Assembly: GCA_964017235.1 (NCBI GenBank)
Contig: OZ024931.1
Location: 140,680,033 to 140,744,032, forward strand
Origin: Sabellastarte sp. h YS-2021
Taxonomy: Eukaryota > Annelida > Polychaeta > Sabellida > Sabellidae
DNA: 64,000 nucleotides
Direction: 5' to 3'
In this document: positions 47,580 to 58,214 of the stretch, one piece after another
How the letters are laid out: each line of letters opens with the position of its first letter
Numbering within the stretch: the stretch's first letter is position 1
Notes under the pieces: generated by a model
Told to the model about the DNA's origin: nothing
What the model saw: only the letters and a program-made list of their open reading frames with translations
Databases searched by the model: none
Translations under genes and position numbers: made by a program

Positions 47580-47997
47580 TAATGCCCTGTTCCACCAAAG
47601 GATTAAGCCCCTATTCGTCCTGGGACCCTTAATCCTTGAGAGTGGGTGAAAACAACATGAAAACTGACGGGAAAATAGAGCCCTGATCCAGGTCTTGGAT
47701 CAAACCCAGATCGTTCCCAGGAAGCCTCAGATGTCCTCAGACAAGTTACGATCGTTCCCCGACTAAGTAGCAATTAAGCCATGTTTGTGATCGGTTTCAT
47801 CCCCGATCTTGTCGGGATATACAGACTGGGTCCCAGATTGGTCTGAGGCTTCCTCAGGCCTCCTAGGACTAATAACCAATTTACAGAGATAGTAATGGGC
47901 GATTTTTGTTGAGGTCTGAGACTAAGTACAGGCCTCCTGGGACTAAGCTAAGGAGTCCTGGGATTAAGAATCCTTCGATTTTGAGTCGCAGGATGCC
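47580..47997. repeat. Extra left-end copy of the Harbinger terminal region
   Basis: TAATGCCCTGTTCCACCAAA, then GGATTAAGCCCC, resembles the left end at 47998, followed by a diverged version of the subterminal region (CCTTAATCCTTGAGAGTGGG against CCTTAATCGTAGACAGTCGG). It has no right terminal repeat, so it is a solo left arm next to the full element. Confidence 0.6.
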
Positions 47998-48441
47998 TAA
48001 TGCCCCTGTTCCACCAAAGGACTAAGCCCCGATCCTGTCTGCGACCCTTAATCGTAGACAGTCGGTGAAGAAAAACGTAAAATGGGCGGGAAAACTGAAT
48101 CGGTATCAAAGCCTGGGATTAAGTTCAGATCGGCCTGAGGAGGCCCCACACAGTCCCCGACTGTTCTGCGACTAAGAACCGATTAAGCCATTTTTCTGGT
48201 CGGTTTGAAGCATGATCTTGTCGTAGACATACTGACTGGGTCCCAGGATGCCTCAGGACTCCTCGGACTAAGCCCCGCCTAACCCCCGATTAAGTCCCAG
48301 CTTCCTCAGGCATCTGGAGGCCTCCTCAGTGTTCCTCAGACCACGATGGCTGATTCTTGTTTTGCCAAATAACTGGATTTTCTGGGTATATATTTAAATT
48401 CCGGGATGTAATTATCATTACTTGTCTAGGAACACAGCAGG

Positions 48442-49762
48442 ATGCCACCTTTCAATGGAAGACAGCTTCAGCAACAAATTAGGGGTTTTTTAGTTTTTAT
48501 TCAGTTACATATACTGATGTATTTGCTATTTCTACGTCGACCACAGCAACCACCAAAAGCAGCACCTCCACCACCACCACCACCACCAGCCAGCCAGACA
48601 CCTAGAAGAAGGCACAACATGTGGGTCAGGCCATGGCTACTACAGAGAGAGGAGAGAGGGGCCTACCACAACATTATGGCTGAACTGTATGCCAGACATT
48701 CCAGGATTCACCAATTTCATGAGGATGACCCCTGAATTCTTTGAAATGATAAAGACCATACTGGAACCACGTCTAGCCAGGCAGGCCACCAACTACAGAG
48801 CTCCAATCAGTGTTGGGGAAAAGTTAGCCCTCACCATCAGATATCTGGCCACTGGAGAGTCATACACATCATTATCCTGTCAGTTCAGGGTTGGCAGATC
48901 CACCATTTCCAAGTTTCTACCAGAGGTCTGCAGGGCCATCCGGGATGAGTTCACCAAAGAGTATCTCAAATGTCTTACTACTCCAGATGAGTGGAAAGAA
49001 CTGGAAACAGGATTCAGGATCAGGTGGAATGTTCCACATGCCCTGGAAGCCCTTGATGGCAAGCATGTGGCCCTGAAGAAACCGAAGAACTCTGGAGCCC
49101 TGTACCACAACTATAAGGGATTCTTTTCAATAGTATTGGCCTTGGTTGATGGACAGTGCAAGTTCAGATGGGTGGATGTGGGTACAGCTGGATCTTGCTC
49201 AGATGCCCAGATATTTAATACCTTTTACCTGAAGAGGAAGATTGATGATGGCAGCATAGGCTTCCCTGACCCAGCACCTATAACTCAGGGTGGTCGAGAT
49301 GTCACCTACTTCATCCTGGCAGATGATGCGTTTGCCCTGAAGACCTGGCTGATGAGACCCTATGACAGAGAAATGTTAACCAGAGAGGAAAGGATTGCCA
49401 ATTACAGAATATCAAAGGGCAGGAGAGTTGTTGAGAACGCTTTTGGCATCATAGTCTCAAGATTTAGAATCATGATGACCACTATTGAACTACCCCCAGA
49501 AACAGTCAGGGATGTCGTCATGACCTGTGTTCTGCATAACATACTGAGAAGCCAGTATCAAGGTCAACATGGTGCTTAACAGCCTGGTGGTGATGATGAT
49601 GATGATGATGATGATGTGCCTGGTGATGGTCGGTTGATTGGTGGTGCTGCTGATGGTGGTCACGACAGAAACACTGCCAGAGAAGCCAAAAGACTAAAGG
49701 ATTACCTCAAGGACTACTTCAATAATGAGGGAGCAGTGGCCTGGCAAGATGGCAGAATATAA
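48442..49762 (+). pseudogene. Harbinger DDE transposase, frameshift and premature stop
   Basis: Catalytic nuclease of the element. The N-terminal frame from 48442 has a Pro run and WVRPWLLQREERGAYHNIMA. It shifts near 48695 into the frame from 48689 (IPGFTNFMRMTPEFFEMI). That frame holds a helix-turn-helix (SCQFRVGRSTISKFLPEV) and the DDE triad: ALDGKHVALKKP (Asp), FILADDAFALK (Asp) and RRVVENAFGIIVSRFR (Glu). A TAA at 49577-49579 stops it, yet the same frame continues with an Asp run encoded by (GAT)n and REAKRLKDYLKDYFNNEGAV, the family's usual C-terminus, to a TAA at 49760-49762. An intron at the N-terminal break is possible but unsupported. Otherwise about 440 residues, normal for the family. 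Confidence 0.85.
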
Positions 49763-49859
49763 CTGCTACTGCAGTAACCAGTCCTTTTCAGGACTAACAA
49801 CCAGTCTTTTTCTGGACTACCAAATATTCCAAAAACAATTATTCAGCTGTGCTTGTTCC

Positions 49860-50215
49860 AAATAACCCAATCATTACCAAACATAAGTCACCCAACTAAC
49901 AAACAGACAAACCCAATTCCAAACATAATTCATCCAACCAACAAACAGACAAACCCAATTCCAAACATAATTCACCCAACTAACAAACAGACAAACCCAA
50001 TGCAAAACATAATTTACCCAACCAACAAACAGACAAACCCAATGCAAAACATAATTCCCAAAAATAACATACAAACGCAATGCCAAACATAAGTCACCCA
50101 AACAACAGACAAACAGACAAACCCAATGGCCAACATAATTCCCAGAAATAACAGACAAACCCGATGTCCAACATAATTCCCACAAAAAACAGACAGATAA
50201 ACCCAATGCCAAACA
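49860..50215. repeat. 42-bp minisatellite downstream of the transposase
   Basis: Units read AACATAATTCACCCAACCAA, then CAAACAGACAAACCCAATTCC, with exact 42-bp spacing at first and diverged units later. Because 42 is a multiple of three, long open frames appear on both strands; they are not genes. Two or three inverted units lie at about 50431-50525. Confidence 0.85.
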
Positions 50216-50689
50216 TAAATTGGTAAATGGAATAAATATTGCATACATTTGTAAATCGACACCCTAGTTTCACTTACATTTGCTTTTTATTCTGGAAAAA
50301 TAACTGAAACTGAAAGTTTTTCTTTTTTTGCAAATCTCAAAATTAAATTTTTTTATTCCACTTCAGGGAAATTTACAAAATATAACCACCCAAGTGGTTC
50401 TCTTTACAGTATGGTTTATCTGTCTGTTGGTTGTGGGGAGTTATGTTTGCAAATTCGTTTGTCAGTTTGTTGGTTGGGGGTTATGTTTGCTATTGGGTTT
50501 GTCTGTTTGTTGGTTCGTGGCTATGTCATAACATAATATTTTTTATCTCCAGGGATGGTGTCAGTGTTGGACTGTTTTATTACAGATTTGAAGCAATCCC
50601 ATGGATTTTAAACTACAAATGGACAGATTATTGGCCATATTGGGAGTTTTTTTTTCTATGTGGCCTTCTGTTGTTATGTGTATTACCAT

Positions 50690-51788
50690 GGGTTATTTGT
50701 TTTATGTTTGGGGTGGTGTTGGTGTTGGGCATATTTTTTTAATTTTGTGATAAGTATTTGTACTGAACTATTATGTTTTGGGAGGGGAATTTGAACAACT
50801 TGCAGCTTAATAATTGTTTTTGTAAGATTTGGGCGGCCCTGAAAAGGGCCTATGGGGGGCATGGGACCCACCCGGACTGGCTGGCTACTGAGGAGGCTGC
50901 TGCTGTTGAGGCGGTGCTGTGGTGGTGATGGTGTAGAGCTGCTGCTGTGGCTGCTAAGGCTGCTCAATGATTTGTGTTGTTGTTAGATCTGGTATCTGGC
51001 TTAGTATTCCACTTAAGTTGTGTCTGCTGCCCTCGTCCTGTACTGTCAGCACTGGTGGAGGGTTTCCAAAGCCAATGGGGCTGGGTGTGTAATAGACTTA
51101 ACTGCTGGAACTGCTGTCTGCTGCTGTCTGGGTGGAACTAGACGCCTGTTGAGTGGTTGTTGACGCCTGGGACTAAGGGTCGCAGGAGGCCTGAGACAAC
51201 ATAGGACTGTGTAAATTTGGGTCTGAGGAGGCCTGAGGAAGCCTGGGACTGGACATTTTATTAACGGTGGGAAATAAGAATCGGTTTGGATCGTGAGAAA
51301 TATCAAACATGTTTGATATTTCTCACGGCCCCAACCAACAACTACCGATCCATACCGAACGCCTGGGACTAAGCAAATTTTTGAAACCGACTACAAAAAA
51401 CCCTTAATCGAGAAGCTTAATTGTGTGGTGGAACACCCACATTAGACAACATAGGATTGTGTAATTTTGGATCTGAGGAGGCCTCAGGAAGCCTGAGACT
51501 GTGAAATTTGTGGGTAGAGGCGAAAGTGGATTGGTTACAAACGTGGCAAATATCAAACACATTTGAAATTTATACCGACCACAAACGACCCAAACAGACT
51601 CAAGCTGACTGTCCATGACTCTACATTTTGGGGAAACTGATTCCAAAAATACCTTAATCTGGAGCCTTAGTCGTGTGGTGGAACAGGGGCATTAAGTGGA
51701 GGGCTTGCGGTCTTATCCTTAAATAAGATTAGTTAAGCTTCTCATGCTCCTTTTTGCTGCTTCTTAAGGATAAGTCAATAGCTAAGTG
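50690..51788. repeat. Tandem duplicate of the Harbinger right arm with internal deletion
   Basis: 50690-51162 matches 51788-52261 with one visible difference, a T7/T8 run. 51162-51788 matches 53699-54325. The copy therefore lacks the counterpart of 52262-53698 (about 1.44 kb), which contains nearly all of the MADF gene. The join at 51162 is essentially blunt. The copy includes a complete right TIR (51676-51694) and about 95 bp of flanking sequence. Confidence 0.88.
51292..51327. repeat. Perfect 36-bp palindrome in the Harbinger right arm (copy 1)
   Basis: Two 18-base arms with no spacer, starting CGTGAGAAATATCAAACA. The same palindrome is at 53829-53864. In the third copy near 60826-60850 most of the left arm is gone. 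Confidence 0.9.
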
Positions 51789-52196
51789 GGTTATTTGTTT
51801 TATGTTTGGGGTGGTGTTGGTGTTGGGCATATTTTTTTTAATTTTGTGATAAGTATTTGTACTGAACTATTATGTTTTGGGAGGGGAATTTGAACAACTT
51901 GCAGCTTAATAATTGTTTTTGTAAGATTTGGGCGGCCCTGAAAAGGGCCTATGGGGGGCATGGGACCCACCCGGACTGGCTGGCTACTGAGGAGGCTGCT
52001 GCTGTTGAGGCGGTGCTGTGGTGGTGATGGTGTAGAGCTGCTGCTGTGGCTGCTAAGGCTGCTCAATGATTTGTGTTGTTGTTAGATCTGGTATCTGGCT
52101 TAGTATTCCACTTAAGTTGTGTCTGCTGCCCTCGTCCTGTACTGTCAGCACTGGTGGAGGGTTTCCAAAGCCAATGGGGCTGGGTGTGTAATAGAC

Positions 52197-53225
52197 TTAA
52201 CTGCTGGAACTGCTGTCTGCTGCTGTCTGGGTGGAACTAGACGCCTGTTGAGTGGTTGTTGGCAGTATCCCGACCCTCTGTGACTCTTTGGTAATAGTGG
52301 CTGATCTCTTGGGTAGTACTTGACATCTATGAGTGTTCTGTACTTCTTCAACGTCTCTAAAAATCCTGTCCTTGAGGTCCTCAAACTCCTCTTGGGTCAT
52401 CTTTTCAGCCTCTGATGCCACGTAGTCAAATAAGGGATGCCTGTCTGACTTCTGTGGCAGGAAACCTGAGATCAGTGTCCTCATCTGGTCAAAGTGCTCG
52501 AGTGTCTTTGAATCTGTAGAAACCGGTGTAGATGTAAGAATTTGTTGACTTGTACTCTCCCTCAGGACACTGGACTCCAGATGTTCTGTATCAGTAGTAG
52601 AGCCACGCGATTCTTCATGCCTGCTGGTGTTGGGACTGGCCTCGAACCCAGAGCTTCTGTTGGCCCTGTTGTGTCTGATGTGGGTCTTAAGGAAACCCAT
52701 CTGCTGGTAGACCCAGGACTGTCTCTTGGTCATCTCCCTTGGGGCTTGGCCAGACTGTAGCTTGGAGAGCTTGCCATAATGAGTTCTCTGTGACTCAAAC
52801 CACCTTCTGACATCAAAGGGCTGGAGCTTCAGTTCTACAGAGATTTCTCCCCAGAGAGCCTCCTTCCTATGTCTGTCGTGGAAACGTTCATCCTCCTTGT
52901 TGTACAGCTCTGGGTGCTCCTTCACAAACTCAACAATGGCATTTTCGTGGCTGTCAGTGAATGTAGCACAAACCCTGGCTCTCTTGGCTGCTGAGTGGCA
53001 CTCTGATTCTTCCTCACATCTCTCATCTTCTTCGCAAGCTTCCTCAGTAACTTCTAAACCTTCCTCTCTATCCTCTATCCTCTCTTCCCTCTCTTCTGTA
53101 CCCTCCTCTGTCCTTTCCTCTGTCCTCTCCTCCAACTCTCCACCTTCCTTCTCCCTCTCCTCTTGCCTCTCCTCCATCTTCTTCTTTCTTCCTTTCTCTT
53201 TCCTCATAACTCCAGTGAATATCAC
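52197..53225 (-). CDS. Harbinger-associated MADF/Myb-like DNA-binding protein
   Basis: Second protein of PIF/Harbinger elements, which brings the transposase to the element ends and into the nucleus. 342 codons uninterrupted. The N-terminus is highly charged (MRKEKGRKKKMEER then a long Glu/Arg-rich run, probable coiled coil and NLS). A MADF/SANT-type domain lies at about residues 88-185: FTDSHENAIVEFVKEHPELY, KEALWGEISVEL, VRRWFESQRTHYGKL and RQSWVYQQMGFLKTHI. A Ser/Thr-rich tail follows, ending SSSSS. The ATG at 53225 is followed by a second at 53207 (MRKEKG), which may be the real start. Unlike the transposase it has no breaks. Confidence 0.8.
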   Translation of the reverse strand: MIFTGVMRKEKGRKKKMEERQEEREKEGGELEERTEERTEEGTEEREERIEDREEGLEVTEEACEEDERCEEESECHSAAKRARVCATFTDSHENAIVEFVKEHPELYNKEDERFHDRHRKEALWGEISVELKLQPFDVRRWFESQRTHYGKLSKLQSGQAPREMTKRQSWVYQQMGFLKTHIRHNRANRSSGFEASPNTSRHEESRGSTTDTEHLESSVLRESTSQQILTSTPVSTDSKTLEHFDQMRTLISGFLPQKSDRHPLFDYVASEAEKMTQEEFEDLKDRIFRDVEEVQNTHRCQVLPKRSATITKESQRVGILPTTTQQASSSTQTAADSSSSS

Positions 53226-53828
53226 AAAAAAAAGTAAAAAAACTGAAATGTGTCTCCTAACTGTTAAATTTGCCCTAACTCAAGTAAAATGTGAAATGTA
53301 AAAAAACTGAAAACCCCTAAGCAGTGACACACGTCTCTCAGTAGCCAACCAGTCTGAACACAAAAAGCGTGTGCGCGGTCGCTTATATAGTCCCAGACCC
53401 CCTCATTGCCTCTTTTTGGTCGGTGCTTAATAGGTACTTAGTCCCAGGCCTCCTGGGGCGTCCTCAGACCGTCGCAGACTAAATTTGAGTGGTCCCAGGT
53501 GGCCTGAGGAGGCCGGTTTGGATCGGCTTCTCTTAGTCAGGGCTTAGTACCAGACCCAGATTTCTTAGTCTCAGGACACCTGAGACGGTCTGAGGCTTCC
53601 CGGGACTAATGAAACCGATTCTTTTTCACACGCATGAAACTTCAAAGGTCTGTTATGAGTCGGGGACTGACAAACAGGCTTCCTGGGACTAAGCTAGGGA
53701 CGCCTGGGACTAAGGGTCGCAGGAGGCCTGAGACAACATAGGACTGTGTAAATTTGGGTCTGAGGAGGCCTGAGGAAGCCTGGGACTGGACATTTTATTA
53801 ACGGTGGGAAATAAGAATCGGTTTGGAT

Positions 53829-53864
53829 CGTGAGAAATATCAAACATGTTTGATATTTCTCACG
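53829..53864. repeat. Perfect 36-bp palindrome in the Harbinger right arm (copy 2)
   Basis: Identical to 51292-51327 and in the same context (after ATCGGTTTGGAT, before GCCCCAACCAACAACTACC). Confidence 0.9.
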
Positions 53865-54579
53865 GCCCCAACCAACAACTACCGATCCATACCGAACGCC
53901 TGGGACTAAGCAAATTTTTGAAACCGACTACAAAAAACCCTTAATCGAGAAGCTTAATTGTGTGGTGGAACACCCACATTAGACAACATAGGATTGTGTA
54001 ATTTTGGATCTGAGGAGGCCTCAGGAAGCCTGAGACTGTGAAATTTGTGGGTAGAGGCGAAAGTGGATTGGTTACAAACGTGGCAAATATCAAACACATT
54101 TGAAATTTATACCGACCACAAACGACCCAAACAGACTCAAGCTGACTGTCCATGACTCTACATTTTGGGGAAACTGATTCCAAAAATACCTTAATCTGGA
54201 GCCTTAGTCGTGTGGTGGAACAGGGGCATTAAGTGGAGGGCTTGCGGTCTTATCCTTAAATAAGATTAGTTAAGCTTCTCATGCTCCTTTTTGCTGCTTC
54301 TTAAGGATAAGTCAATAGCTAAGTGAGCAATGGAGCTAGTATAGCTACTTTGAATAAATTGCTTATAACTTCACAACCACTGCATTTACAGCATTTTGCA
54401 AAAATATGTTGGTTGAGCTACTGTCTCTGTACCTACAACTGGGTACCTGGTTTAGAGGTCTTCCCCCAAAAGCTAAGTAATAACTATTTTCTGCTTCTTA
54501 TAGTGACAAAGTAAATTGAAAATTTTAATTACTTAAATGTAGCTTTTATAAGCTACAAGCTTACCATGTGGGACTGAAT

Positions 54580-54660
54580 GCTTATAAAAGCTATATTTAA
54601 GTAATTAAAATTTTCAATTTTATTGTGCTACAATAGCTTACCATGTGGGACTGAATGCTG
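54580..54660. repeat. DIRS element 2, internal complementary region
   Basis: 38 plus 43 bases complementary to the left and right edges, joined at 54617/54618. The sequence GCTTACCATGTGGGACTGAA appears twice in tandem at this end, once in the ITR and once in the ICR. Confidence 0.9.
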
Positions 54661-55080
54661 AATCTGACCGCACGGTGGAGGGATTACAGCTGAGACTGGA
54701 AGATATGTCAATTTTTCTTAGATTTTGAAGTAATAGATTAGAATGAATGTTTAGAAATACCAGTCTGAGTCCCGTTTACAGAGCCCCAATCCTGAAGACC
54801 GGGCCTGTAAAGAGCCAAAAAGTGCAGCTGTGCTCACTTAAGAAGTGTAAAGGCCCTTAGGGCCCATCCACGTGTGAAAAACCAGCCCTATGGTTGGAGT
54901 TCTCATAAGTTTTTGCCACCTAACATGAGATTAATAACAACCTTGATAAGTTCTTAATACATATTTTGCTTGATAAACTAAAAATAAAAAATGACCTTAC
55001 CCGTAACATCTTGAGAGGTAAACCTATACCTAGACCCTGGGATTAGACTCCTGAAGACTTGGTTGTAGCGGATGTCTGGT

Positions 55081-56150
55081 CTAAGGATAACTGATCTGAG
55101 GGAAAGGATCTGGGACTTGTGCCGCCACCACTGGTCCCAGATACATATTGTTGTTGTTGTCTGACCAAGTAAGGTCTTTTAGGTAAAAATTTGTAAATGT
55201 GTTGTGAGCTTTCCAGTGATAGGTTTCCACCGATACCCCACTGTAAAAGGCCTTAGAGGCCGCAAAGGCCCTAATGTCATGCACTTTAACTTGGACCAAG
55301 TCCAAGGCTTGTTGGTCTGCTTGTTTATAACAAAGTAGAATGGTTGGTTTCAACCAAGAAGAAAGAGTAGCGGGTTTGATGTCTGAGGTGTGTCCTTTCT
55401 TGAAGGAGATGAAAAGGAGGGATCGAGACCCTCTCAGGTCTTTGGTTCGATCCAAATAGTACTTCAGGGCCCGCACTGGACACAAGGTCCTGTCTTCTTT
55501 GAATTGTCTATCTACAGTGGTAGTCAAAGCAGGAATAGTCACCGGAGACACACTTTGAGAACCTTCTCTTGCTAGTTGGTTATTGGCTATGAAATCTGAA
55601 GAGGGGAACAAGGCAACATTTTCCCATTGGCCTAGATTAGATACGGGCGTGGATTTCGCTGTGGCGTTTGCCGGAGGCCAAAGCTAGCAAGAAAGCAGTT
55701 TGAGAGTAAGATGTTTGAGGTCTGTTTCTTTCATAGGCTCAAAGGGCACTTTTGTGAGCTCATTGAGAACAACAGAAAGGTTCCATTTTGGAAGATTCCT
55801 GGAACTTTTTGGACGATCCCTGTGAAAACTGGAGAGTAACCTGTGAAGGTCGGAATTTTGTGCAATATGGTGGCCCGCTGGGCCCAAAGTGTCAACAATG
55901 GCCATCTTGTAACCACCAATGGTCAAGGGGCGCCTGTTTAGATCTTGGTACAGGTACATGAAAAAGCCTTGAGATTTGTTTCACAGATGGAGTGGAGAAA
56001 TCCACCGAATTTTCTCTGCACCATTTCTCAAATAGGGCCCACTTTGACTTGTAGATGGTCCTTGTTGACCTCTGAGGGGCAGCAATGCTCTCTGCCACCT
56101 CCACAGAGAAGCCTTGTTCTTGGAGCTGTCCACTCCTAGACACCAGGCGT
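55081..56150 (-). pseudogene. DIRS element 2 tyrosine recombinase, broken
   Basis: Pieces in different frames: SIAAPQRSTRTIYKSKWALF (about 56085), LGPAGHHIAQNSDLHRLLSS (about 55870), ALASGKRHSEIHARI ending in a stop near 55640 (catalytic Arg present), then 55611-55081 with HDIRAFAASKAFYSG (His-x-x-Arg) and YHWKAHNTFTNFY (Tyr). Relative to element 1 several residues are missing before YHWK. At least three shifts or stops, so not functional as it stands. Confidence 0.8.
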
Positions 56151-57145
56151 GGAGGTTCAGATGTCGAGGATGGCTGTGGAACACATGATTGTGGGACTGT
56201 TTGAGAAGAGTTGTTGACACCGGAAGTTGCAGTGGGATCTCTGTTGCGAGCTGCACTAGGTCCCAAAACCAGGACATCTCTGGCCAGCCTGGCACTATTA
56301 CGATGATCAGGCAATGGCATTGCCTGATTTTTTGGATCACTCTGTGAAGGAGAGCCGTGGGAGGGTAAGCGTAGGCAGTGAGACCCGTCCAGTTTAAGTT
56401 CAGAGCATCTATGCCCCAAGCATTTGGGTCTGGGACTGGAGACACGTACAGGGGACGTTTGTGGTTCAGATGAATGGTAAATAGATCTACATGAGGAGTG
56501 ATCCATTTTTGGCAGATCTGTTTGAACACCCGCAGATGCAGTGACAATTCTGTTGACTGCACTTGGTTGGACCTGGACAGGAGGTCAGCCATCACATTCA
56601 TACACATTCCGGCTTTTAATGTTATGTGATAGCGATGACACCATGTCATGATCTTCCACAGGAGAGCGCACATCTCCGCTGAGTGAGTTCCTCCTTGTTT
56701 GTTTATGTAGGCTACCACTGTTGAGTTGTCCGTTGCAACTAACACTATTTGGTTCTGGCACTGGTCCTTGAAGCTTCGAAGGACCAGGGAGACCGCCTTC
56801 AACTCTAGAACATTTATGTGTAGCCTTTTTTCCCTGTCTGACCACAGACCCTTTGTAGAACTTTGATCTAAGTGAGCGCCCCAACCTTCGTTTTGTAAAG
56901 AGTTGGATACTGTGGTCTTTGGGATGAAGGTCTGCACCTCTCATCACGTTTGTGGGGTTCTGCCACCAGTCTAGGTGTGCAGAAATGGTTTCTGTCCAAG
57001 GAAGGAGGTTGTCCAGCGACTGGGGATATCTCCAGTGCTCCTTGAGATAAAACTGAAAGGGCCTCATGTGAAGGTGTCCCTCTGGGACCATTTTCTCCAT
57101 TGAGGCAAGCAACCCAATTAGCGACATCAAACATCTTGCAGTCAA
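55981..57145 (-). pseudogene. DIRS element 2 RNase H and following domain
   Basis: The frame 56937-55981 has NEGWGAHLDQSS, LHINVLELKAVSLVL, VLVATDNSTVVAYIN and MNVMADLLSRSNQ, then WITPHVDLFTIHLNHKRPLY and PNAWGIDALNLNW. The start of the domain (ERTFQLFTK-like in the 57145 frame: SIQLFTKRRLGRSL) is in another frame, so there is a shift near 56900 within the first catalytic motif. Confidence 0.78.
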
Positions 57146-57154
57146 AACATGTTT

Positions 57155-57800
57155 TTACTTGAGACATAGGATCAAATCCTGAAGTCTGAGCCATCTCTCT
57201 TGAGTGGATTTTACAAGGGCTGAATCTAGATGGTATTCGTAGCCCACGAACGAAAACACCTGAGTGGATTTTAGTTCTGATTTCTCCTGATTTCTTATCC
57301 ACCCCAAAGACTGGGTTAGGTCTACCACTGCCTGAGTGTTCACTAGGGCTTCCTCCTGAGACTGGGACCTGATCAGCCAGTCGTCCAGGTATTGGTGAAG
57401 TCTGAGTCCTCTGAAGAGGGCCATTAGCTTCACTTCCTTTACAATCATTGTACCTGGGGGGCTGTGGCTAGTCCGAAAGGTCGAGGTGAACTGGAACACT
57501 TGCGACCTGTGGCAAAACCAGGTATTTCCTTGAGTTTGGGTGGATGGGGATGGGGAGGTAAGGATCTGATAGGTCTATCAATGATACCCATTCCCCTGGA
57601 ATCAGGGAGGTCCTGATGGACTCTGGAGTTTCCATTTTGAACTTTTCTACATGTAGAAAAGTGTGGAGCCTGCTTAAGTCTATGACTGGCCTCCACCTTT
57701 GGTGAGGCTTGGGTTCTAGAAACAGGCGACTGTAAAACCCGAGAGATTTTACATTTTCCACCCTTTCTATTGCAAGACTGGATACAAGTGGCCAGAGTTT
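57155..57800 (-). pseudogene. DIRS element 2 reverse transcriptase, broken
   Basis: 57761-57468 has SLGFYSRLFLEPKPHQRWRP and WVSLIDLSDPYLPIPIHPNS. 57499-57155 has LRLHQYLDDWLIRSQSQEEA (catalytic Asp pair) and VFSFVGYEYHLDSALVKST. The joint near 57490 is a frameshift, and the motif after SDPYLPIPIH is shortened compared with element 1. Confidence 0.8.
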
Positions 57801-58214
57801 GGTCTTTTTGAAGGGCCTTGTATTCTGACTGAATCAGAGGGAATCTGACCAGACTTGGTTTTGAAATGAATGGCAGTATGTAGCCATTGGTGATAATGTT
57901 TAACACGTTGGATGAACATTTGTTTGTTTGCCAGTCTCTTCTGAAAGAATGGAGTCGACCTCCTACTGGTGGACTGAGGGAGGCTTTGAAAGAGTCATTG
58001 GGCGGAGGGGTTTCCACACCCTCATCCCCTAGAGTGGGGTCGTAAACGACCCCTGGAGCCTCTGAAGTTCGGTTTCTCCCTACCTGAAGAAAACAATTGG
58101 TTACTGCTTTGTGAGGAGTTGCCCCCATAGGGGCGTTTCCTGTAGGAGTCTCTTTTTCTGTTGTGGGGACCACGAAAGGGCTTATTTTGATAGGGTCCGA
58201 AACCCTGAGAGTCT

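Larger units (their letters stand above)
47998..54231. mobile_element. PIF/Harbinger-type DNA transposon
   Basis: The ends TAATGCCCCTGTTCCACCA (47998-48016) and TGGTGGAACAGGGGCATTA (54213-54231) are perfect inverted 19-mers. Subterminal regions are crowded with CCTGGGACTAAG and AGGCCTGAGG in both orientations, possible transposase-binding sites. A DDE transposase (plus) and a MADF/Myb-like protein (minus) are convergent, the standard Harbinger pair. Target duplication is unclear: TAA on the left and TTA on the right are parts of the TIR or a TA target. The right arm is duplicated with a deletion (50690-51788). Confidence 0.85.

Noticed and set aside
52897..53301. Plus-strand Ser-rich frame of 134 codons
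   Set aside because: Antisense of the Glu/Arg-rich N-terminus of the MADF protein.
47995..54234. A 3-bp TWA target duplication for the Harbinger element
   Set aside because: The flanking trinucleotides read TAA on the left and TTA on the right, so they are inverted rather than direct and can equally be the TIR itself.
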